Assembly: GCA_023269335.1 (NCBI GenBank)
Contig: JAHFTM010000088.1
Span: 1 to 7,535 of the forward strand
From: Chlamydiia bacterium
GTDB taxonomy: Bacteria > Chlamydiota > Chlamydiia > Chlamydiales > FEN-1388
Direction of reading: 5' to 3'
Length of the DNA stretch: 7,535 nucleotides
In this document: positions 1-5,677 of the stretch, one piece after another
Layout of the letters: every line of letters starts with the position of its first letter
Numbering within the stretch: the first letter of the stretch is position 1
Made by a program: the position numbers and the translations under genes
Notes under the pieces: generated by a model
Told to the model about the DNA's origin: nothing
Seen by the model: the letters and a program-made list of their open reading frames with translations, nothing else
Database searches by the model: none

Positions 1-416
1 AAAATAAGCCTCCATTCCCATTCAAATTGAAGGTATTCCTTAACAAAGCCAGTTCTCTCTTTTAGCTCATAGTGAAAAAATTTTTTTATGAGCTCAGGAA
101 AATGCTTTAAGCGCTCTTTTGTCTCTTCATACTTTTCCATAAACTGAAACACGTAACTTGGATAGCCTTCATGATGAAGAAGATTTTCTTCTACTTCTTT
201 TTCGTCGAAATTACCACCTGCTTCTATAGGTGCACCCTGCCAGAAATAACGGATGTTTTCAATTTCTACAAGTCTGCGTAAAACGATCACTTTTTGATAG
301 TCGTCTTTCGTTAGATTTTGCTTCAAAATGAAATCAAGCTCTGGAGAGTCAATTTCAGGAGGAGCCCCAATCTTAAGGGGAGGCAAAAGTGTAGTGACAA
401 AGTAATATTTGGCCAT
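1..416 (-). CDS. DUF2764 family protein of the V-ATPase operon (partial, 3' end beyond window)
   Basis: This gene starts at an ATG (complement of 414-416) and stays open for 138 codons to the left edge, so only its N-terminal part is present. The protein begins MAKYYFVTTLLPPLKIG, a conserved opening with the LLPPL-IG-PPE pattern found in the DUF2764 proteins of chlamydial and spirochaete V-type ATPase operons. An NxRxFW-like stretch (NIRYFWQG) follows near residue 55, then a charged helical region with HFPELIKKFF near residue 105. No membrane segment or signal peptide is visible. It starts 15 bases after the atpE stop and should be co-transcribed with it. In Chlamydia a protein of this kind lies between atpE and atpA. 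The biochemical role is not established, and a part in V-ATPase assembly or stalk structure is inferred from position only. No clear Shine-Dalgarno was seen. Confidence 0.82.
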   Translation of the reverse strand, partial: MAKYYFVTTLLPPLKIGAPPEIDSPELDFILKQNLTKDDYQKVIVLRRLVEIENIRYFWQGAPIEAGGNFDEKEVEENLLHHEGYPSYVFQFMEKYEETKERLKHFPELIKKFFHYELKERTGFVKEYLQFEWEWRLI

Positions 417-431
417 GTGTGTACGCTTACG

Positions 432-1058
432 TTAGCTTACAAAGAAAACTTTGCGGAAGTCTTTGCGGATAAATGATGAGATAAGTTCTCTTAGTGCGCT
501 ATCAGATAAATCAAGCGTCATATGTTTCCCTTTCAAGGTTACTTTTACGCCGCCTTTTATGTCGCCTACTTCGATAGCACCATCTTTAAGCTCTTTCAAG
601 ATGTTACTACTTATTTGGGAAGTGATTTCATCTGGTGTAAACTCATGTGGAATTGTTACCGCTAGGTCTGTTTTGAAGCCCTCATTGTGAATCGCCTGAA
701 TGATCACTTCAATCAGTTTAGCATGTTCTTTTGCGCCTCCTAGCTGTTCTACGACCCACCTTTCTAAAGCCGGGTTAAAAAGTGAGGAGTCGATTTTTTG
801 CTTCAATGAGTCAATAGATTGCTTGGCAGCCTGTTCAAGGGAGGAGGTAAATATTTGCTTTTCCACTTCCAGGTTGCGTTTAGTCTCATCACGTATTTTT
901 TCAGCATCTCTGATAGCTTGCAATTTGATGCGTTCTGCTTCTTTTTTTGCCTCGTCAATAATCAGTTCAGCCTGAAGTTTGGCAGGGTTTAAGGTCTCTT
1001 CGCGAATTTTCTCACAAATGGCTTGGATTCTCTCTTGAGATTTTTCTAATTGGGGCAT
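432..1058 (-). CDS. atpE: V-type ATP synthase/ATPase subunit E (peripheral stalk)
   Basis: Subunit E forms, with its partner stalk subunit, the peripheral stator that links the catalytic A3B3 head to the membrane part of V/A-type ATPases. The first ~85 residues are a long charged helix rich in Glu, Lys, Ala and Arg (for example EAKKEAERIKLQAIRDAEK), as expected for the stalk coiled coil. The remaining ~120 residues form the globular C-terminal domain and end in FIRKDFRKVFFVS, close to the chlamydial E subunit C-terminus. The chosen ATG (complement of 1056-1058) gives 208 residues and places ICEKIREETLNPA where chlamydial homologues have it. A GTG at 1085 would add nine residues. Neither start has a convincing ribosome binding site. 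It heads a minus-strand operon with the DUF2764 gene and, presumably, atpA/B/D/I/K outside the window. Proton versus sodium use cannot be told from this subunit. Confidence 0.92.
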   Translation of the reverse strand: MPQLEKSQERIQAICEKIREETLNPAKLQAELIIDEAKKEAERIKLQAIRDAEKIRDETKRNLEVEKQIFTSSLEQAAKQSIDSLKQKIDSSLFNPALERWVVEQLGGAKEHAKLIEVIIQAIHNEGFKTDLAVTIPHEFTPDEITSQISSNILKELKDGAIEVGDIKGGVKVTLKGKHMTLDLSDSALRELISSFIRKDFRKVFFVS

Positions 1059-1206
1059 ACTTGATATGGGGGTATAAGTTTGCACCAGACTACAACTAGG
1101 TGGGATATATTTACAATAAAATGAGTAATTTTTTTTATTGAAATTTAAAATAAATACTATAATATTAAAAAAAAGAATACGACTTTATGAATTTAAGGAT
1201 CTTTAT
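1059..1206. other. AT-rich divergent intergenic region
   Basis: This 148-base spacer separates atpE (leftward) from the 80-residue orphan gene (rightward), so promoters for both directions should lie here. A rightward -10 candidate is listed separately. On the leftward strand there are several A/T hexamers around 1100-1125, but no -35/-10 pair good enough to name. No hairpin terminator is visible. Confidence 0.5.
1138..1163 (+). promoter_or_regulatory. Candidate sigma-70-type promoter for the 80-residue orphan
   Basis: TATAAT, a perfect -10 consensus, sits at 1158-1163, about 43 bases before the ATG at 1207. Upstream, TTGAAA at 1138-1143 is a fair -35 match, but the 14-base spacing is short. 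TTATTG at 1135-1140 gives 17-base spacing with a weaker hexamer. The background is AT-rich, so the -10 match could be chance. Confidence 0.4.
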
Positions 1207-1449
1207 ATGAAAAAACAACAGATGACAAAAAGAAAAATAGATACGGTTGATCGAGCGTATGAAAAGCTATTCAAAAAATACATTGTGGAGCTACTGGAGC
1301 ATAAAAAAAATGACTACACAGGGGAGAGTGAGCCTTTTGAGATACAAGCTGAAAAAGTGAAAAAAGATGTTAGTGATTATTTTCACCATTTTCATGACTG
1401 TTTTATGAACGGCTACGAGGTACTTATCAAGCAGCTGAAGAAGAAGTAG
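1207..1449 (+). CDS. Hypothetical small lysine-rich protein (80 aa)
   Basis: I do not recognise this protein. The ATG at 1207 was chosen because TAAGGA (1194-1199) sits 7 bases upstream as a good Shine-Dalgarno. A longer reading from a TTG at 1138 has no such site and would add a low-complexity N-terminus. The product is soluble-looking, highly charged and probably mainly helical, with no membrane segment or signal peptide. It begins MKKQQMTKRKIDTVD and ends IKQLKKK. A HHFHDC cluster lies near residues 59-64 and could bind metal, though nothing else supports that. It is divergent from atpE, with a candidate promoter containing a perfect TATAAT upstream. The next gene starts 76 bases later and has its own promoter candidate, so an operon is uncertain. 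It is a real gene judging by the Shine-Dalgarno and coherent composition, but homologues are needed for proof. Confidence 0.6.
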   Translation: MKKQQMTKRKIDTVDRAYEKLFKKYIVELLEHKKNDYTGESEPFEIQAEKVKKDVSDYFHHFHDCFMNGYEVLIKQLKKK

Positions 1450-1459
1450 TTTAAAGTTA

Positions 1460-1489
1460 TTGCAAACAAGTTGCCATCCACGATACGAT
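1460..1489 (+). promoter_or_regulatory. Candidate promoter for the UPF0158/AT-hook gene
   Basis: TTGCAA (1460-1465) and TACGAT (1484-1489) each match 4 of 6 consensus positions, with an 18-base spacer. Transcription would start near 1496, about 30 bases before the ATG at 1526. The pair lies in the 76-base gap after the 80-residue orphan. Confidence 0.35.
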
Positions 1490-1525
1490 AGCATCTTTCA
1501 ATTTTAGAAGAACTCCACATCACAT

Positions 1526-2923
1526 ATGTCTACAAAAACTAAGCGTGTCCAACAGAACCCGTTGATAATGCGTTGCCATCGTCTGATGGAAGTATTTGCT
1601 AAATCTGATGACGAGCGTGATTTTTACCTCGACCGCCAGGAAGGTTTTTTAATTTATGTCGACCTTGATAAAACACAGCCTGAATTGGATGAATTAGAAA
1701 AAGAGCTCCAAGAAAACGGCGAAAGATATTGTGCTATTCCAAAGCTTACTTTTTATGAGATCAAAAAAATCATGGAAGGCTTTGTTAACGAGAAGGTCTA
1801 TGATATCGACACAAAAGAGAAGCTTATCGACATCATCCAGTCAAAAGAGGCGCGAGAAAACTTCTTAGAGTTCATCTATGATCACCATTCAGAACTTGAA
1901 AAATGGCAGCAGTACTACCAAGAAAAATTTCGCGTACGGATTATCGAATGGTTGAGAAATAACCAGTTTGATTTTGTCTTTGAGGAAGACTTGGAAATGA
2001 CAAAGTCTGCAGTGGAAAAGTTGAAAATGAACACCTTCACACCAAAAGCTGCAAAAGATATTGTAACGGCAAGAAAATTGCTTGTAGCTAAGGCTAAGAC
2101 CTACTATTCAAATGAAGCACTCAATCCACGCCCTAAAAGAGGTAGACCCCCAAAACAGGTTGTAAAGGTGGAAACAGAACCACAGTTTTCATTAGATATT
2201 TATCTAACAGTTCCTAAGTTAGTAAAGCCTTTTCTTTTCACACCTGAGTATCAAGGTTCAGCCTCAATTTTCACTTTCTCAGGCAAGTTTGCATCTGAGG
2301 CAGATTTGTTGGCGCACAAGCGTCAACAATTGCAGGGAATTCAAACGATTGACCTGCAAAATATAGGTCAAAAGCTTGCTACGTTGCGCTCTTTATCTTC
2401 AACCTGGATGCTGAATCATAAAGATCAAGCAGGCCAAGGTATGGTAGGGGATGTGTCATTTAAGGATAAGGAACTTGATCAGAAAGTTGTAGAGCAAGAT
2501 AAGAGAAGATCAGTCACTCTTAATGGCGATGAAAAGAAAACTTCTAAAAAGTCAGCACAGATATCTCAAATCGATGAATTTGATGTAGAGGACAAGCCAA
2601 AGAGGCTCAAGACTAAAGGCGAAAAACAAGCAGAAGAATCTTTCTTTTTAAGTCGTAAGGGCGGAGAGAAAGTAACAGAAGCAGTCAAGAGCAATAGCAT
2701 GAAAATGCCAGCTTCCAAAAAAGCTCTCAAGGACAAAGTGGAGCCTGTAGGCAAGTCTGTAAAACAAAAAGATGTAAAGGCCGTTGCAGGCCGGGCGCCT
2801 GTGAAGGCGCGATTGAGACCGCTTATCAGAAAGGCAGCTTCAAGTCCAGCACCTAAGGAAAAGCCCCCGCAAAAAAAGAAAGCGACTCCGCTTCGCCTTC
2901 TTAGACGCTCCAAAAAGAAATAG
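1526..2923 (+). CDS. UPF0158-domain protein with AT-hook and basic histone-like C-terminal tail
   Basis: Residues ~15-150 resemble UPF0158, a family of unknown function. The segment FYLDRQEGFLIYVD, then ERYCAIPKLTFYEIKKIMEGFV, then the helix ending RVRIIEWLRNN follow the family's order: a 'YLD..TGEV' strand pair, a 'RYLPIP' turn, and a C-terminal FRERALEWL-like helix. A linker contains NPRPKRGRPPK (residues 200-210), whose RGRP core is an AT-hook that binds the minor groove of AT-rich DNA. Residues ~220-290 have a compact hydrophobic stretch (SLDIYLTVPKLVKPFLF) with no assigned domain. From ~310 on the chain is low-complexity and Lys-rich, and residues 395-465 are Lys/Ala/Pro/Arg-rich and end in RSKKK, like histone H1 tails. 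A role as a nucleoid-associated or nucleic-acid-binding protein is inferred. No signal peptide or membrane segment is seen. The ATG has only a weak, distant purine stretch upstream. The N-terminal family call is fairly firm; the function is not. Confidence 0.75.
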   Translation: MSTKTKRVQQNPLIMRCHRLMEVFAKSDDERDFYLDRQEGFLIYVDLDKTQPELDELEKELQENGERYCAIPKLTFYEIKKIMEGFVNEKVYDIDTKEKLIDIIQSKEARENFLEFIYDHHSELEKWQQYYQEKFRVRIIEWLRNNQFDFVFEEDLEMTKSAVEKLKMNTFTPKAAKDIVTARKLLVAKAKTYYSNEALNPRPKRGRPPKQVVKVETEPQFSLDIYLTVPKLVKPFLFTPEYQGSASIFTFSGKFASEADLLAHKRQQLQGIQTIDLQNIGQKLATLRSLSSTWMLNHKDQAGQGMVGDVSFKDKELDQKVVEQDKRRSVTLNGDEKKTSKKSAQISQIDEFDVEDKPKRLKTKGEKQAEESFFLSRKGGEKVTEAVKSNSMKMPASKKALKDKVEPVGKSVKQKDVKAVAGRAPVKARLRPLIRKAASSPAPKEKPPQKKKATPLRLLRRSKKK

Positions 2924-2931
2924 CTTTTTAC

Positions 2932-2965
2932 GGAGTGAGCGAGGTTTATTACTCTCACCACTCCC
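2932..2965 (+). terminator. Weak imperfect hairpin after the UPF0158/AT-hook gene
   Basis: GGAGTG (2932-2937) can pair with CACTCC (2958-2963), and inside it GAG pairs with CTC across an internal loop. A T-rich run (ATTATTTT) comes only about 14 bases later, so this is a poor intrinsic terminator. It is listed because it is the only structure between this gene and the phosphatase. Confidence 0.2.
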
Positions 2966-2987
2966 TTCTATCATATTATTTTAAAAG

Positions 2988-3017
2988 TTTATAACAGTAT
3001 AAGTAAAATATTATACC
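2988..3017 (+). promoter_or_regulatory. Weak promoter candidate for the tyrosine phosphatase gene
   Basis: TTTATA (2988-2993) and TATACC (3012-3017) are 18 bases apart, each matching 4 of 6 consensus positions. They lie in very AT-rich DNA 66 bases before the ATG, so chance matches are likely. Another -10-like hexamer, TATAAG, lies at 2998-3003. Confidence 0.2.
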
Positions 3018-3036
3018 TTTAATTAAATGCAAGGTG

Positions 3037-3072
3037 TGTAAATAATAGATGCTGTTTTAGTTGTAAATAATA
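3037..3072 (+). repeat. Direct repeat TGTAAATAATA, two copies, upstream of the phosphatase gene
   Basis: TGTAAATAATA occurs exactly at 3037-3047 and 3062-3072, with starts 25 bases apart. The second copy runs into the Shine-Dalgarno AAGGAG at 3072-3077. It might be a paired operator or simply AT-rich leader sequence. Confidence 0.5.
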
Positions 3073-3082
3073 AGGAGCTGCT

Positions 3083-3949
3083 ATGCCAAAAGTAAAACAG
3101 TATGATAAATATCCAAAAGAGTGGTGTAATCTCAGTGATTGCAAAAAAAAGGCTGAAGATAAAAAAGGAATTCAGAAAGTTCAAGATAAAATTAATGAAA
3201 GATCTAAAAAGAAAGATCATCTGCTTGCTAAAAAAGCCTATACCTATTTGTTTGATAGAGGAAGTCATGTAGCGATTCCGAATAGACAAAATTATATCCT
3301 CACAGGCTCTCCGCATGGTTCAAAAATGATTGGCAGCTTTTATGATGAATTGATTAAAAGAAACGTTCAGGTAATTCTCACAGCAAATCAGGCAAATGAA
3401 AGCAGCAGCTGTCCTGAATTTTGGTCAAACAAGGAATTGAAGCATGTAAAGCTGAAGGGCGACTGGCAGATTGAAAATGTCGAAAATAGAACGAAAATAC
3501 ATGCAAAAGGCAAGGGTGATTCCAAAATTGTCGAAAGAATTTTGCACTTGAAAAAGGGCAAAGAGACAAGAGAAATTACACATTTGCACTATGAAAAGTG
3601 GAAAGACAAAAATCCGGCTCCTGACACAGAGCTTCTCCATGCATTACTTGATAGAAAAGATGAGCTTCATAAGTCAAAAAATGTGCCTGTAGATGTGCCA
3701 TTTGTCGTCAATTGCAAAGCAGGAAAAGGTCGTACAGGGACGCTTGCGATACTTGATTATGCAAGAAAAGAGGTAGATGCACAAGTTGCGAAAGGTAAAA
3801 AATTGAACGAAGTGAGCTTGAATATTCCAGAGATGATCTACGAAATGAGAAAGCAGCGTCCAAGTTTACTTGGAAGAACTTCTCAGGTACAGCAGGTGTA
3901 TCAAGCTTTGGGTCTTTATCATGACAGACTAAAAGCAAAACATAAGTAA
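3083..3949 (+). CDS. Classical protein tyrosine phosphatase, YopH/SptP-like putative host-directed effector
   Basis: The predicted reaction is hydrolysis of phosphotyrosine in proteins through a cysteinyl-phosphate intermediate. The signature CX5R(T/S) is clear: CKAGKGRT, with nucleophile C211 and phosphate-binding R217. Upstream, WKD (173-175) sits where classical phosphatases have the WPD loop, keeping the Asp general acid. Downstream, MIYEMRKQRPSLL (251-263) matches the conserved MRxQRPxxV helix, and Q268 fits the second Q-loop glutamine. Two changes stand out: Asn210 replaces the usual His before the Cys, and Gly264 sits where the first Q-loop Gln is expected. The region 70-130 (NYILTG, then SFYDELIKRNVQVILT) parallels YopH. 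The first ~50 residues are Lys-rich and lack a Sec signal. AAGGAG (3072-3077), 5 bases before the ATG, supports the start. A strong terminator follows, suggesting a single-gene unit. An obligate intracellular bacterium has few tyrosine-phosphorylated proteins of its own, so secretion (type III) is inferred, not shown. Confidence 0.87.
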   Translation: MPKVKQYDKYPKEWCNLSDCKKKAEDKKGIQKVQDKINERSKKKDHLLAKKAYTYLFDRGSHVAIPNRQNYILTGSPHGSKMIGSFYDELIKRNVQVILTANQANESSSCPEFWSNKELKHVKLKGDWQIENVENRTKIHAKGKGDSKIVERILHLKKGKETREITHLHYEKWKDKNPAPDTELLHALLDRKDELHKSKNVPVDVPFVVNCKAGKGRTGTLAILDYARKEVDAQVAKGKKLNEVSLNIPEMIYEMRKQRPSLLGRTSQVQQVYQALGLYHDRLKAKHK

Positions 3950-3971
3950 ATTCTGAAAAAGCCTTTTCAAT

Positions 3972-4009
3972 AGTCCTTGCAAGCACTCTGTTTGCAGGGA
4001 CTTTCTTTT
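3972..4009 (+). terminator. Intrinsic (rho-independent) terminator after the phosphatase gene
   Basis: AGTCCTTGCAA (3972-3982) pairs with TTGCAGGGACT (3992-4002). This gives an 11-bp stem with one G-T wobble and a 9-base loop, followed directly by a T-rich tract (TTCTTTT). It lies 23 bases after the phosphatase stop codon and separates that gene from the next. Confidence 0.82.
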
Positions 4010-4032
4010 ATACACGGTCATGCGGCTGGTCG

Positions 4033-4045
4033 CGAGAAGTTCTCG
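4033..4045. repeat. Short palindrome CGAGAA-G-TTCTCG, operator-like
   Basis: The 6-base arms are a perfect inverted repeat around a central G. Adding a 2-base bulge extends the symmetry to TCGC...GCGA (4030-4050). It lies just downstream of the terminator and about 105 bases before the ATG at 4150, where an operator for that gene might be. It is not CIRCE and does not carry a T-run directly after it. Confidence 0.35.
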
Positions 4046-4149
4046 TGCGAACAGTTATCTGATTTTTTGCGAATTTTGTTTTGATTTCATCTCGTAACTT
4101 GGTTTATTTAGAGAACACAACTCAAGAAAAAAACAAAAAAGCAGAAAAT

Positions 4150-4560
4150 ATGTCACTAAAGATGCAGTTTTATACAGCTCTCTTCAATGCCAAAGAGCGT
4201 TTTAATAAGAAATGGGAGTCTTTTCCGCGTCCTGTGAAATGGCTTTTGGCAATGCTCAGGCAGTTGCCGGTAACTTGTGCGGTAGCAAAGCTGCCGTTGC
4301 CATATAACTTTTCACTTCCATGCTTACTTGCAGTTGCTAGAACCTTTCGTTATTTTCGATTGGGTGGAGTGCGTAAAGATTTGTGTAAATTTTATTTTAA
4401 AACACTATCAAGAACGTTATTTGGCTACAGCATGAAAAGAGTCCTTGAGCAGACAGCCAAATACACATTGGGTGCGGAATTTGGCATATCAGAAGAGCTC
4501 ATCAGCCTCATCAGCTGTGTGTTGATTTTCATCTGTGTCTTTATAGATGCTACAGAATGA
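4150..4560 (+). CDS. Hypothetical protein, probably membrane-associated (136 aa)
   Basis: I do not recognise this protein. The frame is open from a TTG at 4081, and the first ATG is at 4150. A good Shine-Dalgarno is lacking at either, so the start is uncertain; the ATG is taken as default. The product begins with a basic amphipathic stretch (KERFNKKWESFPRPVKW), then a hydrophobic segment WLLAMLRQLPVTCAVAKL (residues ~31-48) and a shorter one, FSLPCLLAVA (~55-64). A basic middle region follows, and the chain ends in a strongly hydrophobic helix (LISLISCVLIFICVFI, ~117-132), four residues from the C-terminus. The last could be a tail anchor. Basic residues before the hydrophobic parts fit insertion into a membrane. 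It lies between a terminator and the trhO promoter region, so it is probably its own transcription unit. Weak TTGATT (4081-4086) and TTTATT (4103-4108) elements could be its promoter. Confidence 0.5.
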   Translation: MSLKMQFYTALFNAKERFNKKWESFPRPVKWLLAMLRQLPVTCAVAKLPLPYNFSLPCLLAVARTFRYFRLGGVRKDLCKFYFKTLSRTLFGYSMKRVLEQTAKYTLGAEFGISEELISLISCVLIFICVFIDATE

Positions 4561-4561
4561 T

Positions 4562-4591
4562 TTGCTTAAAAATAACTTGCTTAAAGATAAC
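4562..4591 (+). repeat. Tandem 15-base repeat upstream of trhO
   Basis: TTGCTTAAAAATAAC (4562-4576) is followed without a gap by TTGCTTAAAGATAAC (4577-4591), a second copy with one change. The repeat starts right after the preceding stop codon and ends 8 bases before the candidate -35 of trhO, where an upstream activator or UP-element-like site would lie. Confidence 0.6.
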
Positions 4592-4599
4592 TTGATTTC

Positions 4600-4629
4600 T
4601 TGCGAAAATCACCCTGACTACAGTATCAT
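4600..4629 (+). promoter_or_regulatory. Candidate promoter of the trhO-lpxC-fabZ-lpxA operon
   Basis: TTGCGA (4600-4605; 4 of 6 matches) and TATCAT (4624-4629; 5 of 6) are separated by 18 bases. The predicted start of transcription is near 4636, about 25 bases before the ATG of trhO. It is the best promoter-like pair upstream of the lipid A genes in this window. Confidence 0.5.
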
Positions 4630-4660
4630 AGTTGCATTTTAGAATTTTGAGATTTTACCT

Positions 4661-5674
4661 ATGCAACCAAGTAGCCCAACGCAATGTACTATTGCCGCTT
4701 TTAAGCAAAAACAAACTGGAAGTCAAAACAGCTACACTGTACTGGCTTATTATCACTTAACAGCTTTGGATGATCCTCAAAATGAGGTGCGTGAACATAA
4801 GAAGTTTTTTCAAACGCTCGATGTAAAAGCGCGTATCTATCTTTCCACTCAGGGTATCAACGGTCAAATGAGTATTGCTTCAGACCAGGCAAAAACCTAT
4901 ATGGATTGGCTCTCATCAAAACCTGCATTTTACGGCGTTGAATTCAAGCTACAGCCATGCAATGAGCATGTATTTCCACGTCTGACAGTAAAGGTTCGAA
5001 AGGAGTTGGTTGCTCTTGGACAGCAGGTGTCAATGGATGAGAGGGGTGAATATCTTTCTCCAAAAGAGTGGCGATGCGCATTGGAAGCAGAAGGTGATAA
5101 AATTGTGCTCGACGTAAGAAATGATTATGAATGGAAAGTTGGCCACTTCGAAGGTGCCGAACTTTTTAGCTGCCAAACTTTCAAAGACTTTACGCACTCT
5201 GTTGTTGAACTGAAGAAAAAAATCGATGCAAAAAAAACAAAAGTACTCATGTATTGTACGGGTGGCATTCGTTGTGAGCTGTTTTCCGCTCTTTTGAAAC
5301 AAGAAGGCATTGATCAGGTCTATCAACTCCATGGCGGCGTTATTCGCTATGGTGAAGAAGAAAAGACAAAGCACTGGCTAGGTAAGTTGTTTGTTTTTGA
5401 TGATCGCCTAGCAGTGAATGTAAGTGGAGATGAAAGTGCTCAGGTTATTGGTAAATGCCACCATTGCCAAACCGCAGCTGAAAGTTACTACAACTGTGCG
5501 AACATGGACTGCAACGAGCTGTTCTTATGCTGCCCGACCTGCCTAGCTGCGTTTCAAGGCTGTTGTCAGAAAAAATGTGAATGTGCAGCTCGTGTCAGGC
5601 CCTATGAGCTTTCTCATAAGCCCTTTAGAAGGCGCTATCACTATGCCAAAATGACAAAGGGAGAGGGAGAATAG
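4661..5674 (+). CDS. trhO: tRNA uridine(34) hydroxylase TrhO (rhodanese-domain, YceA/UPF0176 family)
   Basis: TrhO enzymes hydroxylate U34 of certain tRNAs to 5-hydroxyuridine, the first step towards cmo5U/mo5U wobble modifications; the protein is cytoplasmic. The 337 residues show the family layout. An N-terminal domain carries ARIYLSTQGINGQMS (57-71), corresponding to the usual A-I-L-A-EGINGT/Q motif. A rhodanese domain includes VLDVRNDYEWKVGHFEGAE (149-167) and the active loop YCTGGIRCE (198-206), with the essential cysteine expected to be C199. The C-terminal Cys-rich region, matching the rhodanese C-terminal extension, has CHHC (266-269), NC (278-279), C284, CCPTC (290-294), CC (301-302) and CEC (306-308), a probable zinc ribbon. 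The ATG at 4661 has a weak Shine-Dalgarno. It ends 3 bases before the lpxC start, with the lpxC ribosome binding site inside its last codons, so the two are probably co-translated. Confidence 0.93.
   Translation: MQPSSPTQCTIAAFKQKQTGSQNSYTVLAYYHLTALDDPQNEVREHKKFFQTLDVKARIYLSTQGINGQMSIASDQAKTYMDWLSSKPAFYGVEFKLQPCNEHVFPRLTVKVRKELVALGQQVSMDERGEYLSPKEWRCALEAEGDKIVLDVRNDYEWKVGHFEGAELFSCQTFKDFTHSVVELKKKIDAKKTKVLMYCTGGIRCELFSALLKQEGIDQVYQLHGGVIRYGEEEKTKHWLGKLFVFDDRLAVNVSGDESAQVIGKCHHCQTAAESYYNCANMDCNELFLCCPTCLAAFQGCCQKKCECAARVRPYELSHKPFRRRYHYAKMTKGEGE
5660..5671 (+). promoter_or_regulatory. Ribosome binding site deciding the TTG start of lpxC
   Basis: GGAGAGGGAGAA, inside the last codons of trhO, is a strong purine-rich Shine-Dalgarno ending about 7 bases before the TTG at 5678. 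No ATG or GTG start lies in the lpxC frame near enough to use it. Confidence 0.65.
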
Positions 5675-5677
5675 ATC

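Noticed and set aside
451..975. Two plus-strand open frames (451-690, 700-975) opposite atpE
   Set aside because: They are shadows of the convincing minus-strand atpE. The translations have no recognisable motif and no supporting ribosome binding site.
1138..1206. Longer version of the 80-residue orphan starting at TTG 1138
   Set aside because: No ribosome binding site precedes the TTG, the added codons are AT-rich low-complexity, and this stretch contains the likely promoter; ATG 1207 has TAAGGA at the right distance.
2566..2961. Minus-strand open frame opposite the basic tail of the UPF0158/AT-hook gene
   Set aside because: It is an antisense shadow: Lys codons (AAG/AAA) read in reverse give Leu/Phe-rich hydrophobic sequence that imitates a membrane protein.
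3023..3316. Minus-strand frame with many Phe/Ile/Leu residues opposite the phosphatase N-terminus
   Set aside because: The hydrophobic look comes from the complement of Lys-rich coding sequence, and the plus-strand gene has clear PTP motifs and a Shine-Dalgarno.
4033..4069. Palindrome plus TTTTTT at about 4063 as a second intrinsic terminator
   Set aside because: The T-run lies some 17 bases from the stem and the hairpin loop would be very small; the stem at 3972-4002 already fits the role far better.
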